Below the pieces are notes generated by a model. It worked only from the letters and a program-made list of their open reading frames with translations, ran no database searches and was not told where the DNA came from. The position numbers were made by a program, and so were the translations under genes. From NCBI GenBank assembly GCA_003024785.1, contig PUQB01000388.1:1-64000 (forward strand): a stretch of 64,000 nucleotides of DNA, in the 5' to 3' direction. Shown one piece after another: positions 10,900 to 23,400 of the stretch (position 1 is its first letter; each line of letters begins with the position of its first letter). Source of the DNA: Selaginella tamariscina (Eukaryota > Streptophyta > Lycopodiopsida > Selaginellales > Selaginellaceae).

Positions 10900-11620
10900 T
10901 AAATTTAAAATGATTTATCTTTCAAGAAAAATAACTTGTGAATTAAAAATATGTATGGTTGTATATAAAGTTTTGGATGGTAAATATAGAGATAAATGTG
11001 TATTAATATATGCACAAGGACTAAACACATCGTTACGTGTATGTGTATGAGTTCCAACATAAAAATTAATGAACTACTATGAAATATATGATAATAAAAA
11101 ATACATACAGTTTTATAAATTTCAGAAAATAGAAATCTACAAATTGATACTAAGAATAATTTATATAACAAATAAAAAGATAGTTATTTGATAAATGTTT
11201 ATGTTAAAATATTTACCCTATTAAAATTTGGTTTCATCCTTAGTTTGCTAATTAGCCCATTATTATAATTTTATCTTAAAAACTTAAGTATGGACACACA
11301 TGCACGCACTGATGCGCACACACTAGAAGGATACACACAGAAATGAAAATCGAAAAGCTTTTCTAACTACATATAAAGAAAACTATGACAATGTACACAT
11401 GCACCCTCTTTAGCATGCAGGTAGGCGTGTGTGTATAGCTAACGAAGTATTACAGTACAACTTAAACTTAGAAAAGTAATTTTGATGTTCTGTTAAGCAT
11501 TTTTATATAATCTGTTTATGTTCTTAAACGACTTAGACCTGGAAATGTTAATTAATTGTCAATTAAGTTAAAATATAAAGTATTTATTATAATTACTACT
11601 TACAATAACGTTTATATTTG
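10900..11620. repeat. Truncated third copy of the repeat unit
   Basis: Starts with the CTTTCAAGAAAAATAACTTG block that opens units A and B, and keeps the TTTTGGATGGTAAATATAGA region and the CGAAAAGCTTTTCTAACTAC module. It ends at the junction with the inverted duplicon at about 11620. Confidence 0.65.
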
Positions 11621-11821
11621 ATCATATCTTAGACCTGGAATAGTTACGTAATACCTGGTATATTATATGTCTTGTGGGATTCAAAAACGGTGATTAACGA
11701 ATATCGAATTATCAGAGTTTTTAAAAATTAATAATATTATTCGTGAAATTTTTATTTCAATATTTCAAAATTAAACTTAACTTTTTGTTAAATATAAATA
11801 TTTTTATTAATAAATATTTCA

Positions 11822-11856
<35 letters not shown>

Positions 11857-11929
11857 GTATGTATGTATGTGTGTGTGTATTGAATATATATATTTAATTA
11901 ATTATTTATATTTCCTTTGTGTAGAACAG

Positions 11930-12420
11930 CTTGTATATCTGAAGACTCTTCTTAACATCCAGTACAAACTCAGACACACGCGCACGCATGCAGAAAGTGC
12001 AGACACAAACTTGAGGGCTTCTTCCGGTTCATGAGAATAATTCTACAGTAATGTGTGTGTGTGTGCATCTTATAAAACGACATAACACGCGCGCACACAC
12101 ACCTGTTTGTTAGATGGTGGTGATACTTGTTCAATGTCATGCCATTGTTCTTCAGAAGCTAGCGGCTGGTGCATGCCTTTAGAACAGCAACAAAACGCAC
12201 ATGGATCATGAACAAAGTCTTGTTCCTGCATTGTATCAAACATTTGGGTGAGACATGTCCTAGCCAATTCTGTGCGTATCCCATGATCATAGTATTCCAT
12301 AAGACAATCGTTTGATTTGGCATCTCATCAAAACAGTTTTTGGCCAGTTCCATACTACTACATCTTGTGTACGTATCCAGCACAGTGTTTGCTACGAATA
12401 TGTTTGGTATGCCCACTTCG
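11930..12420 (-). pseudogene. PPR relic
   Basis: The reverse strand follows PPR exon 2 (FVANTVLDTYTRCSSMELAK, LFDEM-type and MQEQ stretches, SEEQWHDIEQVSPPSNKQ) up to the GT-tract intron, then a remnant of exon 3 (EPEEALK). Several frameshifts and in-frame stops; no start. At 12420 it is cut by the polymerase lambda intron sequence. Confidence 0.8.
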
Positions 12421-12914
12421 TCCCCCCCCTGTATATAACAGACACACGTATCAAGTTTAAAATACAAGCATAATAATCAGATTAAGTAATAATAAATTTT
12501 TATAGGTTGGGGGAATACAAGTACTGATGGGGAATAGGTGCAACACACGCTCGTGAGCTCTATAAAAAAGGGTTACCGAGAGGTTAAGGACTTAATTAAC
12601 GAGAGTTCACTGTCTGTTATGGCTCGCATGGGAGTTAAATATTATGATGATATTAATTTGAGAATACCAAGTCTCGCAAGTTGAAACATTTGTGCGAAAC
12701 GTGGTTGAATCACTTACACCCGGGTACGTGGTGTGTGTGTGTGTGTGGTTTGAGCGAGAGAGGGAGAGGGAGAGATCTTTAGCATTGAGTTATATATATG
12801 TTCTAGGCTTCGGTGTGTGTGTGTGGTGACATTGTGTTTCTAGGCTTGGGTCAATGCAGCAGGTTCATATCAAAGGGTTAAAGAGACATGTGGAGACATT
12901 GACATTCTCATTAT

Positions 12915-13034
12915 TGAGGGAATATTCGTGATTTCCTCTTAGGTCAAGTTGACCCGTCGTGTCTGTTCAATTCATATAGTCCGCTCGGCAGGCCCGGGCG
13001 TAGCGCCGGCAGTGGCTGGCATTCCCGAATATTT
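12915..13034 (+). repeat. 5' LTR of the copia fossil
   Basis: Matches 14515-14634. Both contain AATATTCGTGATT near the start and GGCATTCC near the end. Confidence 0.8.
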
Positions 13035-14514
13035 GTTGTGGAACTCAAACTACAGCTGAACAACTTGTAAACAGGGGGAGCAAAATCCGTAAGGATTTGC
13101 CAGTGCTCTTGTAGACATTGCCAAGCAAATCGATGCAGTTCAAATGAAGGACTTAGATGAAGATGAGCTGATCACAGCTTTCTTCAAGGGCTTAGCGGAC
13201 CAATGCAACTCGCAAGGTCACATCATTTAAGTTCCAGTAACACTTTCAGCCAGATCGTAGCTGACCTCACAGCATTGGAGGGTTTTCTCAAGTCAGGGCA
13301 AGCGAGCTCAAAAGAAAGAATTGGCACTCTTCGCAGGAAAGGGGAAACGATCTGTCACAGAGTGGGACAGACTAGGACCAACGAATGATCAAGGCAAGAG
13401 CAACAAACCAGAAAAGTTCAAGAAGAAAAAGAAGAATGATCGCTGTAACATTGCAAGAAACCAGGGCAATGGGCACGAGATTGCACAGACGAAGAGGCCA
13501 AGAAAGCTAAGGAGGCGCAAAAGCTGAGGCAAAGAGACTGGCAACAAGCAAGAAGCTGATTCATCAACTGAAGAAAGATCTCAGCTCGAGATTCAAGATG
13601 GTGGATCTTGGGAGCGTCAAGTACTGTCTTGGCATCCAGATCTTCAGAGACAGGAGGAAGGGCACACTAGAAATGTCTCAGAAGAAATATATTGAAGAGC
13701 TCCTCCAGAAATTCAAGCTTAGTGACGTCAACTCTGCATCAACGCCAATGGAAGTTGGCATGCACCTCAGTAAGGACATGGCACCTCAGACGGAAGCAGC
13801 GAAAGCAGTGATGGAGAGGATCGTACAAGCAGATGGTAGGCAGTTTAGTCTACCTCATGGTTTGTACCAGGCCAGACATCGCCTATTCAGTGGGAGTGGT
13901 TTCGCAGTTCCTGGCAAATCCCGGCTTCCAGCACTAGCAGGCAGTTAAGCGTGTGTTTCGTTACCTGAAGGGGACACCGATTATGTTTTGTGCTACACAA
14001 AACAAGAGCAGCCTCAACTCAAGCTGCAGGGATTCTGGATGCAGACTGGGCAGGGGAAGTTGATCAGCATAAAAACTTCTGGCTACGTCTTCAGCCTGGG
14101 CAGCACAGTTACATGGAGTAGCCAGCGGCAGCCAATCGTGGCTCTCTCGAGCACAGAGGCTGAGTATATCGGGATGACCCAAGCAGCCAAGGAAATTTTT
14201 GGCTCAGGACTCTGCTGAACGGTCTAAGCTACGAGCAACGGAAACGGTTCTGCATTGCGACAATCAAGGAGCTATTGCCTTGACGAAGAATCCAAGATTT
14301 CATCGCAGGACAAAACACATCCAGGTTCAATTTCATTTTATTCGTGAAAGGTACGGTGAAGAAAGTGGAACTCGTCTACTGTGCTACCACGGAGATGGCA
14401 GATATATTCACGAAGGCACTTCCACCAGCAATGTTTCGTGCGACACGTACAAGCTCTGGGCGTGAAAGAAAAGAAGTATCGCGAGCTCAACTGAGTGGGA
14501 GTATTGAGGAATAT

Positions 14515-14634
14515 TCGTGATTCCCTCTTAGGTCAATTGACCCGTCGTCTCTGTTCAGTTCATATAGTCAATAAGAGAGACGCTCGGCAGGCCCCGGGCG
14601 TAGCGCCAACAGCGGCTGGCATTCCTGAATACTC
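14515..14634 (+). repeat. 3' LTR of the copia fossil
   Basis: Direct repeat of the 5' LTR. Polymerase lambda exon sequence (CACATCCAGACGGTTCTAG) resumes a few bases after it. Confidence 0.8.
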
Positions 14635-15115
14635 ATTGCACATCCAGACGGTTCTAGGTACGTGTACTTGTGCAAGTGCGGTTGTATATATGAATATACA
14701 TATTGATATATCTACGTCTCCCTCTCCTCTCCCTCTCTCCTATATTGTTATGAAGTATTGTACGTACACCTTGTGATTTTTGTTTATAGCTAACTTCTCT
14801 TTGAACACAATCAATTGTATCACACAGTTACACTGTGTGTGTGCCCGCGCACTAAGTTTTATTTCTGTTTCCATATAGCCATCAACATCTATTGGCTAGA
14901 CTTGTACAAGAACTACGCATAACACAATTTGTTGTGGATGGACTTCATGTTAATAAAACGCTAGAAAGGTATGTTAATTTAACAATAATAATAAATAAAA
15001 GATAATATATTTGTATATAATCCATTTGTTTAACAACATCAATGTTATATTTAAACAGGAAGGTACACAATCGGACATGTTTATGGGAATATGCCATCTT
15101 CAAGACCGGCTGTAG

Positions 15116-15930
15116 TAGTATGAAACATTAAATTAATATATGTAATTTAGTTATATCATACTCTTTAATCTGATTTTATTTGATATTCCTTTGTGAATCA
15201 TTGTCGTGAATTCTCTAACAATGCTACAGCTTTAAATTTTCTGATAAGCATGTACCATACGAGAGATAAAAACTTGAAATTTATTCCTGATTTTCTTCAA
15301 TATCCCTGTGAAACAATTTCGCTTCCAAATTAATCAAAAACATAGCTCGATCGTTAAGTGCGTAGAATCTGCTGGTACATTTTATTAAATTCTTAACTAG
15401 TTTGCACAATGCCCCTCCTCTTGACTAGTTTACACAGTGAGCCCCTTCCTAATTCCAATACTTTTTAGGGGGATTTAGGATGCTTATATGTTATGATATA
15501 GGAGGGAAAATAGGTAATGAGACGAAAATAAAAAAAAATAAAGTCTATTATTCTAAATAAAGAGTGATAAGAGTGATACTTTATATAAGTCAAACAAATC
15601 AAAAAAGTCAAAACAAATCAAAACAATAGAAAAAATGTGAATTCCCATGTTCTTATTTAAGTGTGTACATGTTATATTTAAGTAGTACATTTCTATCGTG
15701 TCTCACATAAGGTTTTTTCATTTCATTATTTGTGTATTATTTCTTTCTTTCTTTTATTATTATTATTATTCTCATAATGTTTAGTTTTCATTTTTTTACA
15801 AATTGTTTTTTGAAGATATGAATATGTGTGAATTACATGAAATGACTAATTCACCATTAAAAACAATTGATTTTTGTGTTGAAATTAATTTACTTCCAAA
15901 AGACCATGTTTATAAAAGATGTGAAAGTTT
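15116..15930 (+). repeat. Unknown segment at the end of the duplicon, with a short conserved frame
   Basis: Shared with 26985-27715 in reverse orientation, beginning exactly where the polymerase lambda sequence stops in both copies. At 15818-15930 it reads MNMCELHEMTNSPLKTIDF and onward; the other copy reads MNMCELHKMINSPLKVINF with the frame kept. This copy's frame continues to a stop at 16051. No family recognised. It could be an unclassified mobile element or a neighbouring gene fragment carried along. Confidence 0.6.
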
Positions 15931-16089
15931 AAAAGGATATGCACAGAAATATAAAATTTTAATATACCCTAATTGTCATTTAAAAAGTATTAAAATATTT
16001 TACTGTTTAGAATTACAATTACTTGTAATTGGAATGATAAGCACTCAGTAGTATATGAAATTTCACATTTTATGTACTGTTAAGCATTT

Positions 16090-16560
16090 TCATTAAATTT
16101 CTTTATTTTCTTAAACTACTTGACCTGGTAATGTTAAATAATTATCACTTAAAAGTATCAAATATTTTATTGTTTACAATTACGCTACTATATCCTTCAT
16201 AATAAATTAGGAGCTTTTTAATTTTAATTTTTTAAAATAAAAAAGAATAGCTAATAATCATTATCGGCTCGTTTTCACAATCCAGCCCCCTTAATCAATT
16301 AATTAAGCTAGTTATTTTAATAATTTTATATGTATTTGGAGAATATAAATTAAAAAGAATTTCAAGGTTAATATATTCATATATATGTTTTTCCCTGGTT
16401 TTTAATATTTACTAGTTAATCAAATTTTAATTAATTACTATTAATATAAAGTTCCAAAGTATTTAACATGCAATTTTATGTATACATAGATAATGAATAA
16501 ATAAATTATATATAATGTCTGGATTGCAGACAATCGATATTTAATTTTGTTTATTGTTGC
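16090..16560. repeat. Dispersed AT-rich repeat, copy 2
   Basis: Close match to 6260-6720 along its whole length (CTTGACCTGGTAATGTTAA, AAATTAGGAGCTTTTTAA, GTTTTTCCCTGGTTTTTAA). A degraded partial copy follows at 16680-16860 (TTCACTCACCCTTAATCATA). Confidence 0.75.
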
Positions 16561-16859
16561 TGAGTAACATATATATATTCTAATATATTCATACATGGAA
16601 TCCTGTCCCGTGTTACTGCTTACTCTTCAAATTATGATGCTTAAGTTGCATGTCAGCTACTCACACTGTTATCAAAACAAATTGGGCTAGTTTTCACTCA
16701 CCCTTAATCATAATTAACTAAGTTAATTAATTAAATATGTATTATAGAGGATATATAAACTTTCCTTAAATATATATTTTTTCTTAGTTTTTATTATTAC
16801 CGATTAATCAAGTTTTAATTAATTATCACTGATTGTGAAACTTTAAAATATATCCATTA

Positions 16860-18160
16860 TATATATTAAGTGTAAGTCACACATGAATTCTAGCTAAACC
16901 ATAATGTCAAAAGTAATAATATATATAAATAAGTGAAGTTTTTATTTTATAATTTGATATTAATTGCAAATTCTGAATTAAATCGTATTGTATTTAAGTT
17001 TCTTCTCTCTCTCACACGCACACACTGACTTGTTTAGAGTTTGATTCGTTGACTTAACAAGTTGTGTGTAATTGTTCATGATATGTTTACCGAAACAAAA
17101 ACCTTATTTTTCACTTAATGCAGTTTCCCCAAGTTAGCTTAATGACCGAGTTATCGATATCATGGTATCTCAATGTCTTAATATTAGATCGTATACACTT
17201 GCAAAGATACGTAGATGCATATAAACAACAAACACACGCATGCACACGCACACACACAACAATTTATTAAAATCTTTAAAATAAAATTAAGTTAAAATTA
17301 TTGTGTCTGTGGTAATTTAAAACTGCTTATTATTATACACATAAAATTCATTGTACATGTTTTTCAATTGTGTGGTTTTCTGCTTATACTTCAATAAAAA
17401 GTTACTATAAATTGTTGTATTTACAGAAAATTAATATTGAATATCTGAGTGTGATATAAAATAGTATGGAAATACATATTAATATAGATTATAGGACTTT
17501 AAACTATTTTCATTAGATATATTATCTGATGTATATTTAATAAGTTCAAAACCACAAATACTTGTCTTTATTTTGAAAGAATTCTTTTTTTAAAAAGAAA
17601 AGAAGAGAAAACGTCTGCTTCAAAATGCGGTAGGATACACTAAATATGAAAATAGCATAATTTGACCGGATAAATAAATATAAAAGTACTATAAATAGCA
17701 GTTACAATTAATAATGAGTTAATAAGTCAAGTTGTTTAGAAAAATATATAAAATGCTTAACGCTTACTTTGTGCGTCTGTGTATATTCATAAGTTTATAT
17801 ATTTAGTATATAGTTTACCTTATCCGAAGGGATGTGTTCGATCCATATGTTTTCAATTGTGTGGCTTTTTGTTGAATGACGACTAACAGTATGTTATAAC
17901 TATACAAAAGTAATATATGAACTCTGGCGTGTATTAAAGTTTAATAGATAGATTGTTTATGGTCCAAACATTAAATATAATTTAATTATTTATTATCTAT
18001 GTATATGGTAAAAACTTAACATAAAATTGCAATTTCATTAAGTTCAGTTTAAAGAAGTTTAAGAAAATTAGGGTCTCTTAAAAACGTCAGAAGTTTAAGA
18101 AAATTAGGGTTGGGGTTTATTCTCTTAAAAACGTGCTTAGGGTTATAATAAATTAACAAG
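16860..18160. other. AT-rich intergenic DNA
   Basis: No coding frame, RNA gene or clear repeat structure. A few short matches to unit A in reverse (for example ATGTTTTTCAATTGTGTGG at about 17355). A near-duplicated stretch AGAAGTTTAAGAAAATTAGG occurs at about 18054 and 18089. Confidence 0.5.
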
Positions 18161-18233
18161 TGCGGTGAGCGTGGATCGAACACGCAACCTTTAGATCTTC
18201 AGTCTAACGCTCTCCCAACTGAGCTATCCCCGC
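18161..18233 (-). tRNA. tRNA-Phe (GAA)
   Basis: 73 nt, same template as the copy at 34111 with one change between anticodon and T-arms (GGTTGCGTG in place of GGTCGCGTG, position 48). All stems pair apart from the position 5 acceptor mismatch normal in plant tRNA-Phe. A and B boxes are kept. Divergently placed about 70-130 bp from a PPR relic. Confidence 0.88.
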
Positions 18234-18299
18234 TTTACATTTTAAAATTTCACAACTGAATAATTATGCCAAATTTTTGAAACTGTATCGATAGCTTCC

Positions 18300-18960
18300 C
18301 ACAGCTCAACAAACACCGAAATCGCCTCGCAAACAATGCCAACACCGACCCAACGCTCCTGTGCAATCAAGAGGTACATATCCATATACGTATACAAGTA
18401 TCTGTCTTATACGTGGGTTGTGTATCTACACATGTAGAAGAATCCACGCTCAAGTGGGCATACTAAACATGTTCGTGGCAAACACCGTGCTGGATATGTA
18501 CACAAAATGTAGTAGCATGGAACTGGCCAAGAAATTGTTTTGATGAGATGCCAAATCGAGCGATTGTCTCATGGAACACTATGACCATCGGATGCGCACA
18601 GAATGGAATAGGACATGCCTCACTCCAAATGTTTGATACAATGCAGGAACAAGGCTTTGTTCCATATCCACGTGCGTTCAAGGCGTGCACCAGCCGCTAT
18701 AGCTTCTGAAGAACAGTGGCACCACATCGAACAAGTATCACCACCATCTAGCAAACAGATGTATGTGTGTGTGCGCGTGTTATTATAGTCGTTTTATAAG
18801 ATGCATATACAACACACACACACATGTTACTGTAGAATTATCTTATGAACCGGAAAAAGCCCTCAAGCTGTTCAATGACATGCAGGAAGAAGGATTTGAG
18901 CCGTTTGTGTCTGCACTTTCTGCGTGCTGCGCGTGTGTGTCTGAGTTTGTACTGGATGTT
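18300..18960 (+). pseudogene. PPR relic next to tRNA-Phe
   Basis: Follows the PPR gene at 34266 from late exon 1 through exon 2 (GRRIHAQVGILNMFVANTVL, NGIGHASLQMFDTMQEQGFV) and into exon 3 (EPEKALKLFNDMQEEGFEP), with the GT-tract intron between. Frameshifts in exon 2 and internal losses in exon 3. No later exons. Its downstream flank to about 19440 matches 30230-30730. Confidence 0.8.
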
Positions 18961-18999
18961 AGGAATAGTCTTCAGATATACAAGCTGTTCCTACACAAA

Positions 19000-19051
19000 A
19001 GAAATATAAATAATTAATATTGAATACACACACACACTACAATATATCTAT

Positions 19052-19086
<35 letters not shown>

Positions 19087-19440
19087 AATATTATTAATAA
19101 AAATATTTATATTTAAAAAAAAATTAAGTTTAATTTTGAAAAATTAAAGAGTAATTACCAATATTTTAATAATAATTTCAAACTTGTTAATACGAATATT
19201 ATTATTAATTTTTTAAAATTTGATATTCGTTAATCACCATTGTTTATAAATGAATATTCACTTGAATTGTACACACCACACACACCCACCACCATGGAAT
19301 TTATTTGAATCTTACAAGGTAACAATAAAACTTACGTAACTATTAAGGCTAAGAAAAAGAAAAAATTACATATGCACATACGTATTGAAAGAATTGAAAA
19401 TTACATGTGTAACCATTATTAAAAGCATTCATTAAAACAA
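19000..19440. repeat. Downstream flank of the PPR duplicon, copy 2
   Basis: (GA)n tract followed by GATGAAATATT and GCACATACGTATTGAAAGAA. It matches 30250-30730 directly and 11690-11930 in reverse, so three copies of the PPR module share the same 3' flank. Confidence 0.8.
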
Positions 19441-19572
19441 TCTATTTGATAATATTATGAAAATTTATAAAACCAACACTATTATGTATATATATATTAT
19501 AATATATTGTATTAATTCATTTTAGTTTGTTTACATATACTTTAACCTTATATTAGAAGTGATTATAATTAC

Positions 19573-19573
<1 letters not shown>

Positions 19574-19605
<32 letters not shown>

Positions 19606-19612
19606 ATATATA

Positions 19613-19656
<44 letters not shown>

Positions 19657-19675
19657 TTATTTATTTATTTATTTA
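19574..19675. repeat. (TA)n tract
   Basis: About 100 bases of near-pure TA with short ATT interruptions, ending in a TTTA run. Confidence 0.95.
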
Positions 19676-19699
19676 ATTTTGTCATTTATTATAAATAAC

Positions 19700-19850
19700 A
19701 TTTAATAATAAAATATTTAAAAGTATATACCACTTTTGTCTTTATGACGTGTAAACTACTTACACACAAATAAACAATAACAAAATGTTACGTTTATGCG
19801 TACAATGTAATACACATACTGGCTCATTAAAAAAACATAAATTAGTACTA
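19700..19850. repeat. AT-rich repeat shared with 23140-23270
   Basis: Both hold TTTTGTCTTTATGAC, AAAATGTTA(C/T)GTTTATGCGT and ACACATACTGGCTCAT. No coding frame. Confidence 0.7.
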
Positions 19851-20261
19851 ATTAATTTGTATTTCATACAATAGTTAAAAACCATAACGGTTTTGCTCTT
19901 GTTGTTCACCGCGTTAGAGCGGTGTTAGGCTAGTTTGCACAATGGCCTTTTTAATTTAATATTTTTTAAGAGGAATTTAACATGTATTACTATTATGACA
20001 TAAGAAGAAAAATAAAATTAAATGTAAATTCTTTGTGAATTAAAATATAAATTTATTTGTTTTTGAATTAATATATTTCTTATTTAAATGCATACGTGGA
20101 TGGGTTTTAGTGCATGTTAATTAAATTTTTTTTAAGAAATTATACTCAAGAAACCTTCAAAATTAAAGAAAATATTAATTTTTTATAATACGTCTTACAG
20201 TTAAGTTATAGGTAAGGTCATTATTTAATAATTATTTATTTATTAATTTTTATTATACAAA

Positions 20262-21360
20262 ATGCCTTTTATACAATTGTATATAAACAATTTAGGTTAC
20301 GTGACCAAAATCAACAGTATGGCCCAGGTTCGGAACGTGGGCAGAGTGGGTCACTGTAGAGTGTCAATACTGTGGGATACTGATTGTGAAGTAGATGTAA
20401 TTTCGAAGCGTGTGGTGGAAAAGCTTAAGATCCGCATGGCACCTTCATCATTGTGCATGGGGTTGGGTACTTACGGTGGCAATTTGACCGCTTCAGGAGT
20501 AGTGTACAATGTGCGGTATTCGGTAGGTGAGTTTTCCGAGGAAAGATCTTTCTATGTGGCGGATTTGAATGGTATAGATATGTTGTTGGGATTACCTTGG
20601 CATGTCTATCACATTGATTTTCGAGCTCGCAGAGTGTCATTTTCATTTAACTTACGATGTGCGATATCCTACGGTAGAGTTAGTTATAAGTTCACAGGTA
20701 TACCATCCTGCATAACTGAAGCAGCACCTTTTGAGGAGTGTGACTATCGAGTCGATGTTTGGGGGAAGATAGGAAAGAAAACTATTCAAATTGGGTGGGA
20801 CATTGGATGCAACCGTGACATCATAGCCACCGCATTAGTCAGGAGTTTGAAATTAAAAACTTACAACACTGAATTGGGTACTTTTATTAAGACAGACCCT
20901 TACTCCTCCAAAGATAATGGAGATAAAAGGAATTCAGGGCCTCTGTTGAAACAAGGAATGAAAAGAATACAAATAACCTCTCCTCTTCTGTCGCAGCCAC
21001 GACTTCTTATAATCACGATGCACAGTGGGTTACAAAAGAACCAACTTACTTGGGAGATCAAAAGAATTCAAGGCCTTTCTTGAAGCAAAGAAGAAAGAAA
21101 AAGAAGACAAAGATCACAACTCTTAACTCAAGAAGGTAACATTGACATATTCCGTAGGAGGATTTACTGAGGAGAGAGAGTTCAACGTGGAACCTCTGTT
21201 GAACACGATTCAATCATATTGGGAATGTCTTGGCACCATGATCATCGTCCACAGTATGATTTTGTTGCTCAGACGGTGACGTTTCGAGAGAATAAGACAT
21301 GGCATCGTGTTTGTATCCTTTCGGGACGATGGAGTCGAGGTTGCAGCCCTTTGAATGAAT
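20262..21360 (+). mobile_element. Ty3/gypsy-like retropepsin fossil
   Basis: A frame of 273 codons at 20262-21083 has a retropepsin-like fold signature: a catalytic-Asp strand region at about residues 36-50 (VSILWDTDCEVDVISK) and a later flap/hairpin region with DLNGIDMLLGLPWH at about residues 106-119, similar to the protease part of gypsy pol. A second, partial protease-like stretch (SIILGMSWHHDH) follows at 21210-21330. No reverse transcriptase, integrase or LTRs are seen nearby, so this is an isolated broken fragment. Sequence from 21083 to 21160 is not assigned. A domesticated protease is an alternative but less likely. Confidence 0.6.
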
Positions 21361-21479
21361 AAGGAGGTTGCTCGGAGGGATGGTTCTTTATTAGCTATTC
21401 GGTTTATTTCTGCATTGGTTCTGGTCGTGTTGGCACTATATTTCATGTTTTACAGACTGCACTTTTGAAAGTTAAAATA

Positions 21480-21990
21480 AAATAACTTTGTATTGACCTG
21501 TATTGGAACTTTCTCTCTCTCGAGTAGAGTCGCACTTGTGTGTGCATGTGTGTGTCTGCCTGTTATGTTTGTTCTAATGGAAGACTACATTCATAACGGT
21601 GTATATTCACTGATCCGGCAGTCAAACAAGAACCCATAATTACATCTGTAAATCATATGCATATACATACATTGTGTCCATGTCCGCGCGTGTGTGTGTG
21701 TGTTTTGATAAGATGCAAAACTCCTGGAGATACCTTAGGATGGATCGCTATCCAGAAAACACACACACAATACGCCTGTAAATTAATTTCTTAAAATTAT
21801 ATGATATTTCATTTATGAACAAGCATGTAGATCATTTAAGCACTGTTAATTACGCATAATGTATACGATCCAGTAAGCCAAAGCATGCTGCTTACTCGAG
21901 TATTGAGTTAGCTTCAAAGTAAAGAAGACAAACAGCCACGATCGTAATTAATATTTATAGATTAATTAAATACTCGTACGGATGGTTGAA
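21480..21990. other. Intergenic DNA
   Basis: No gene recognised. Contains short GT tracts at about 21540 and 21690 and mixed-composition sequence. Confidence 0.4.
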
Positions 21991-22029
21991 GATATTGAAA
22001 TCAAGTGACATTAATGACGATATTAAGGA

Positions 22030-22180
22030 TCATAGCAAAGGTTTAGCGAGGGTACTGTAGGATTTTGCTGACTTGGCAAATATGCTGCCAGCAGGAACTA
22101 TAATACTTTTTCAGACTAAGTGCTGCGTTTTTTTATTATATGCAGTGTGATAACCTTCCGCTTAACATTCACAGACAGGT
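22030..22180 (+). pseudogene. Possible DMP (DUF679) fragment
   Basis: One frame reads DFADLANMLPAGTIILFQ, close to the conserved start of plant DMP membrane proteins (LANLLPTGTVLAFQ in the family). It is followed after a few codons by CDN, where DMPs have a GNCD-type motif. An in-frame stop precedes it and the rest of the protein is absent; a GT-tract begins at about 22207. The match rests on about 18 residues. Confidence 0.3.
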
Positions 22181-22210
22181 GTGCATCTGCATATAATAGA
22201 GGATAATGTG

Positions 22211-23400
<1,190 letters not shown>

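Larger units (their letters stand above)
12915..14634 (+). mobile_element. Ty1/copia LTR retrotransposon fossil, about 1.7 kb
   Basis: Two direct LTRs of about 120 bp (about 12915-13034 and 14515-14634) with TG...CA-like ends flank a short internal region. The internal part holds a gag-like piece (13140-13530), the C-terminal part of reverse transcriptase (around 13598-13790, KYCLGIQIFRD) and RNase H (around 14085-14340, SSTEAEYIGM). A copia-type polypurine tract precedes the 3' LTR. Much shorter than a complete copia element, so internally deleted and broken. The LTRs are visibly diverged, so not recent. It sits inside an exon of the polymerase lambda relic, with CTCATT on both sides as a probable target duplication. 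Confidence 0.85.
12425..15115 (+). pseudogene. Truncated DNA polymerase lambda copy, interrupted by a copia element
   Basis: Four exons of the gene at 41563-45332 can be followed: the helix-hairpin-helix/fingers exon (12508-12723, [18 protein letters not shown]-like), the catalytic exon (12843-12912 and 14638-14660, split by the insertion), the next exon (14880-14970) and part of the following one (15058-15115). BRCT, linker and 8-kDa domain exons and the last three exons are absent. The fingers exon lacks a few codons against the fuller copy. Not functional. Confidence 0.85.
11620..15930. repeat. Inverted copy of the PPR/polymerase-lambda duplicon
   Basis: In reverse orientation this matches 26985-30740. 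Order here: PPR downstream flank and PPR relic (11690-12420, minus), polymerase lambda relic (12425-15115, plus), then an unknown segment (15116-15930). The other copy has the same parts mirrored. This copy lacks the polymerase lambda 5' half, the tRNA and the PPR 5' end, with the junction at the G-tract near 12419, and it has gained a copia element. Confidence 0.8.
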
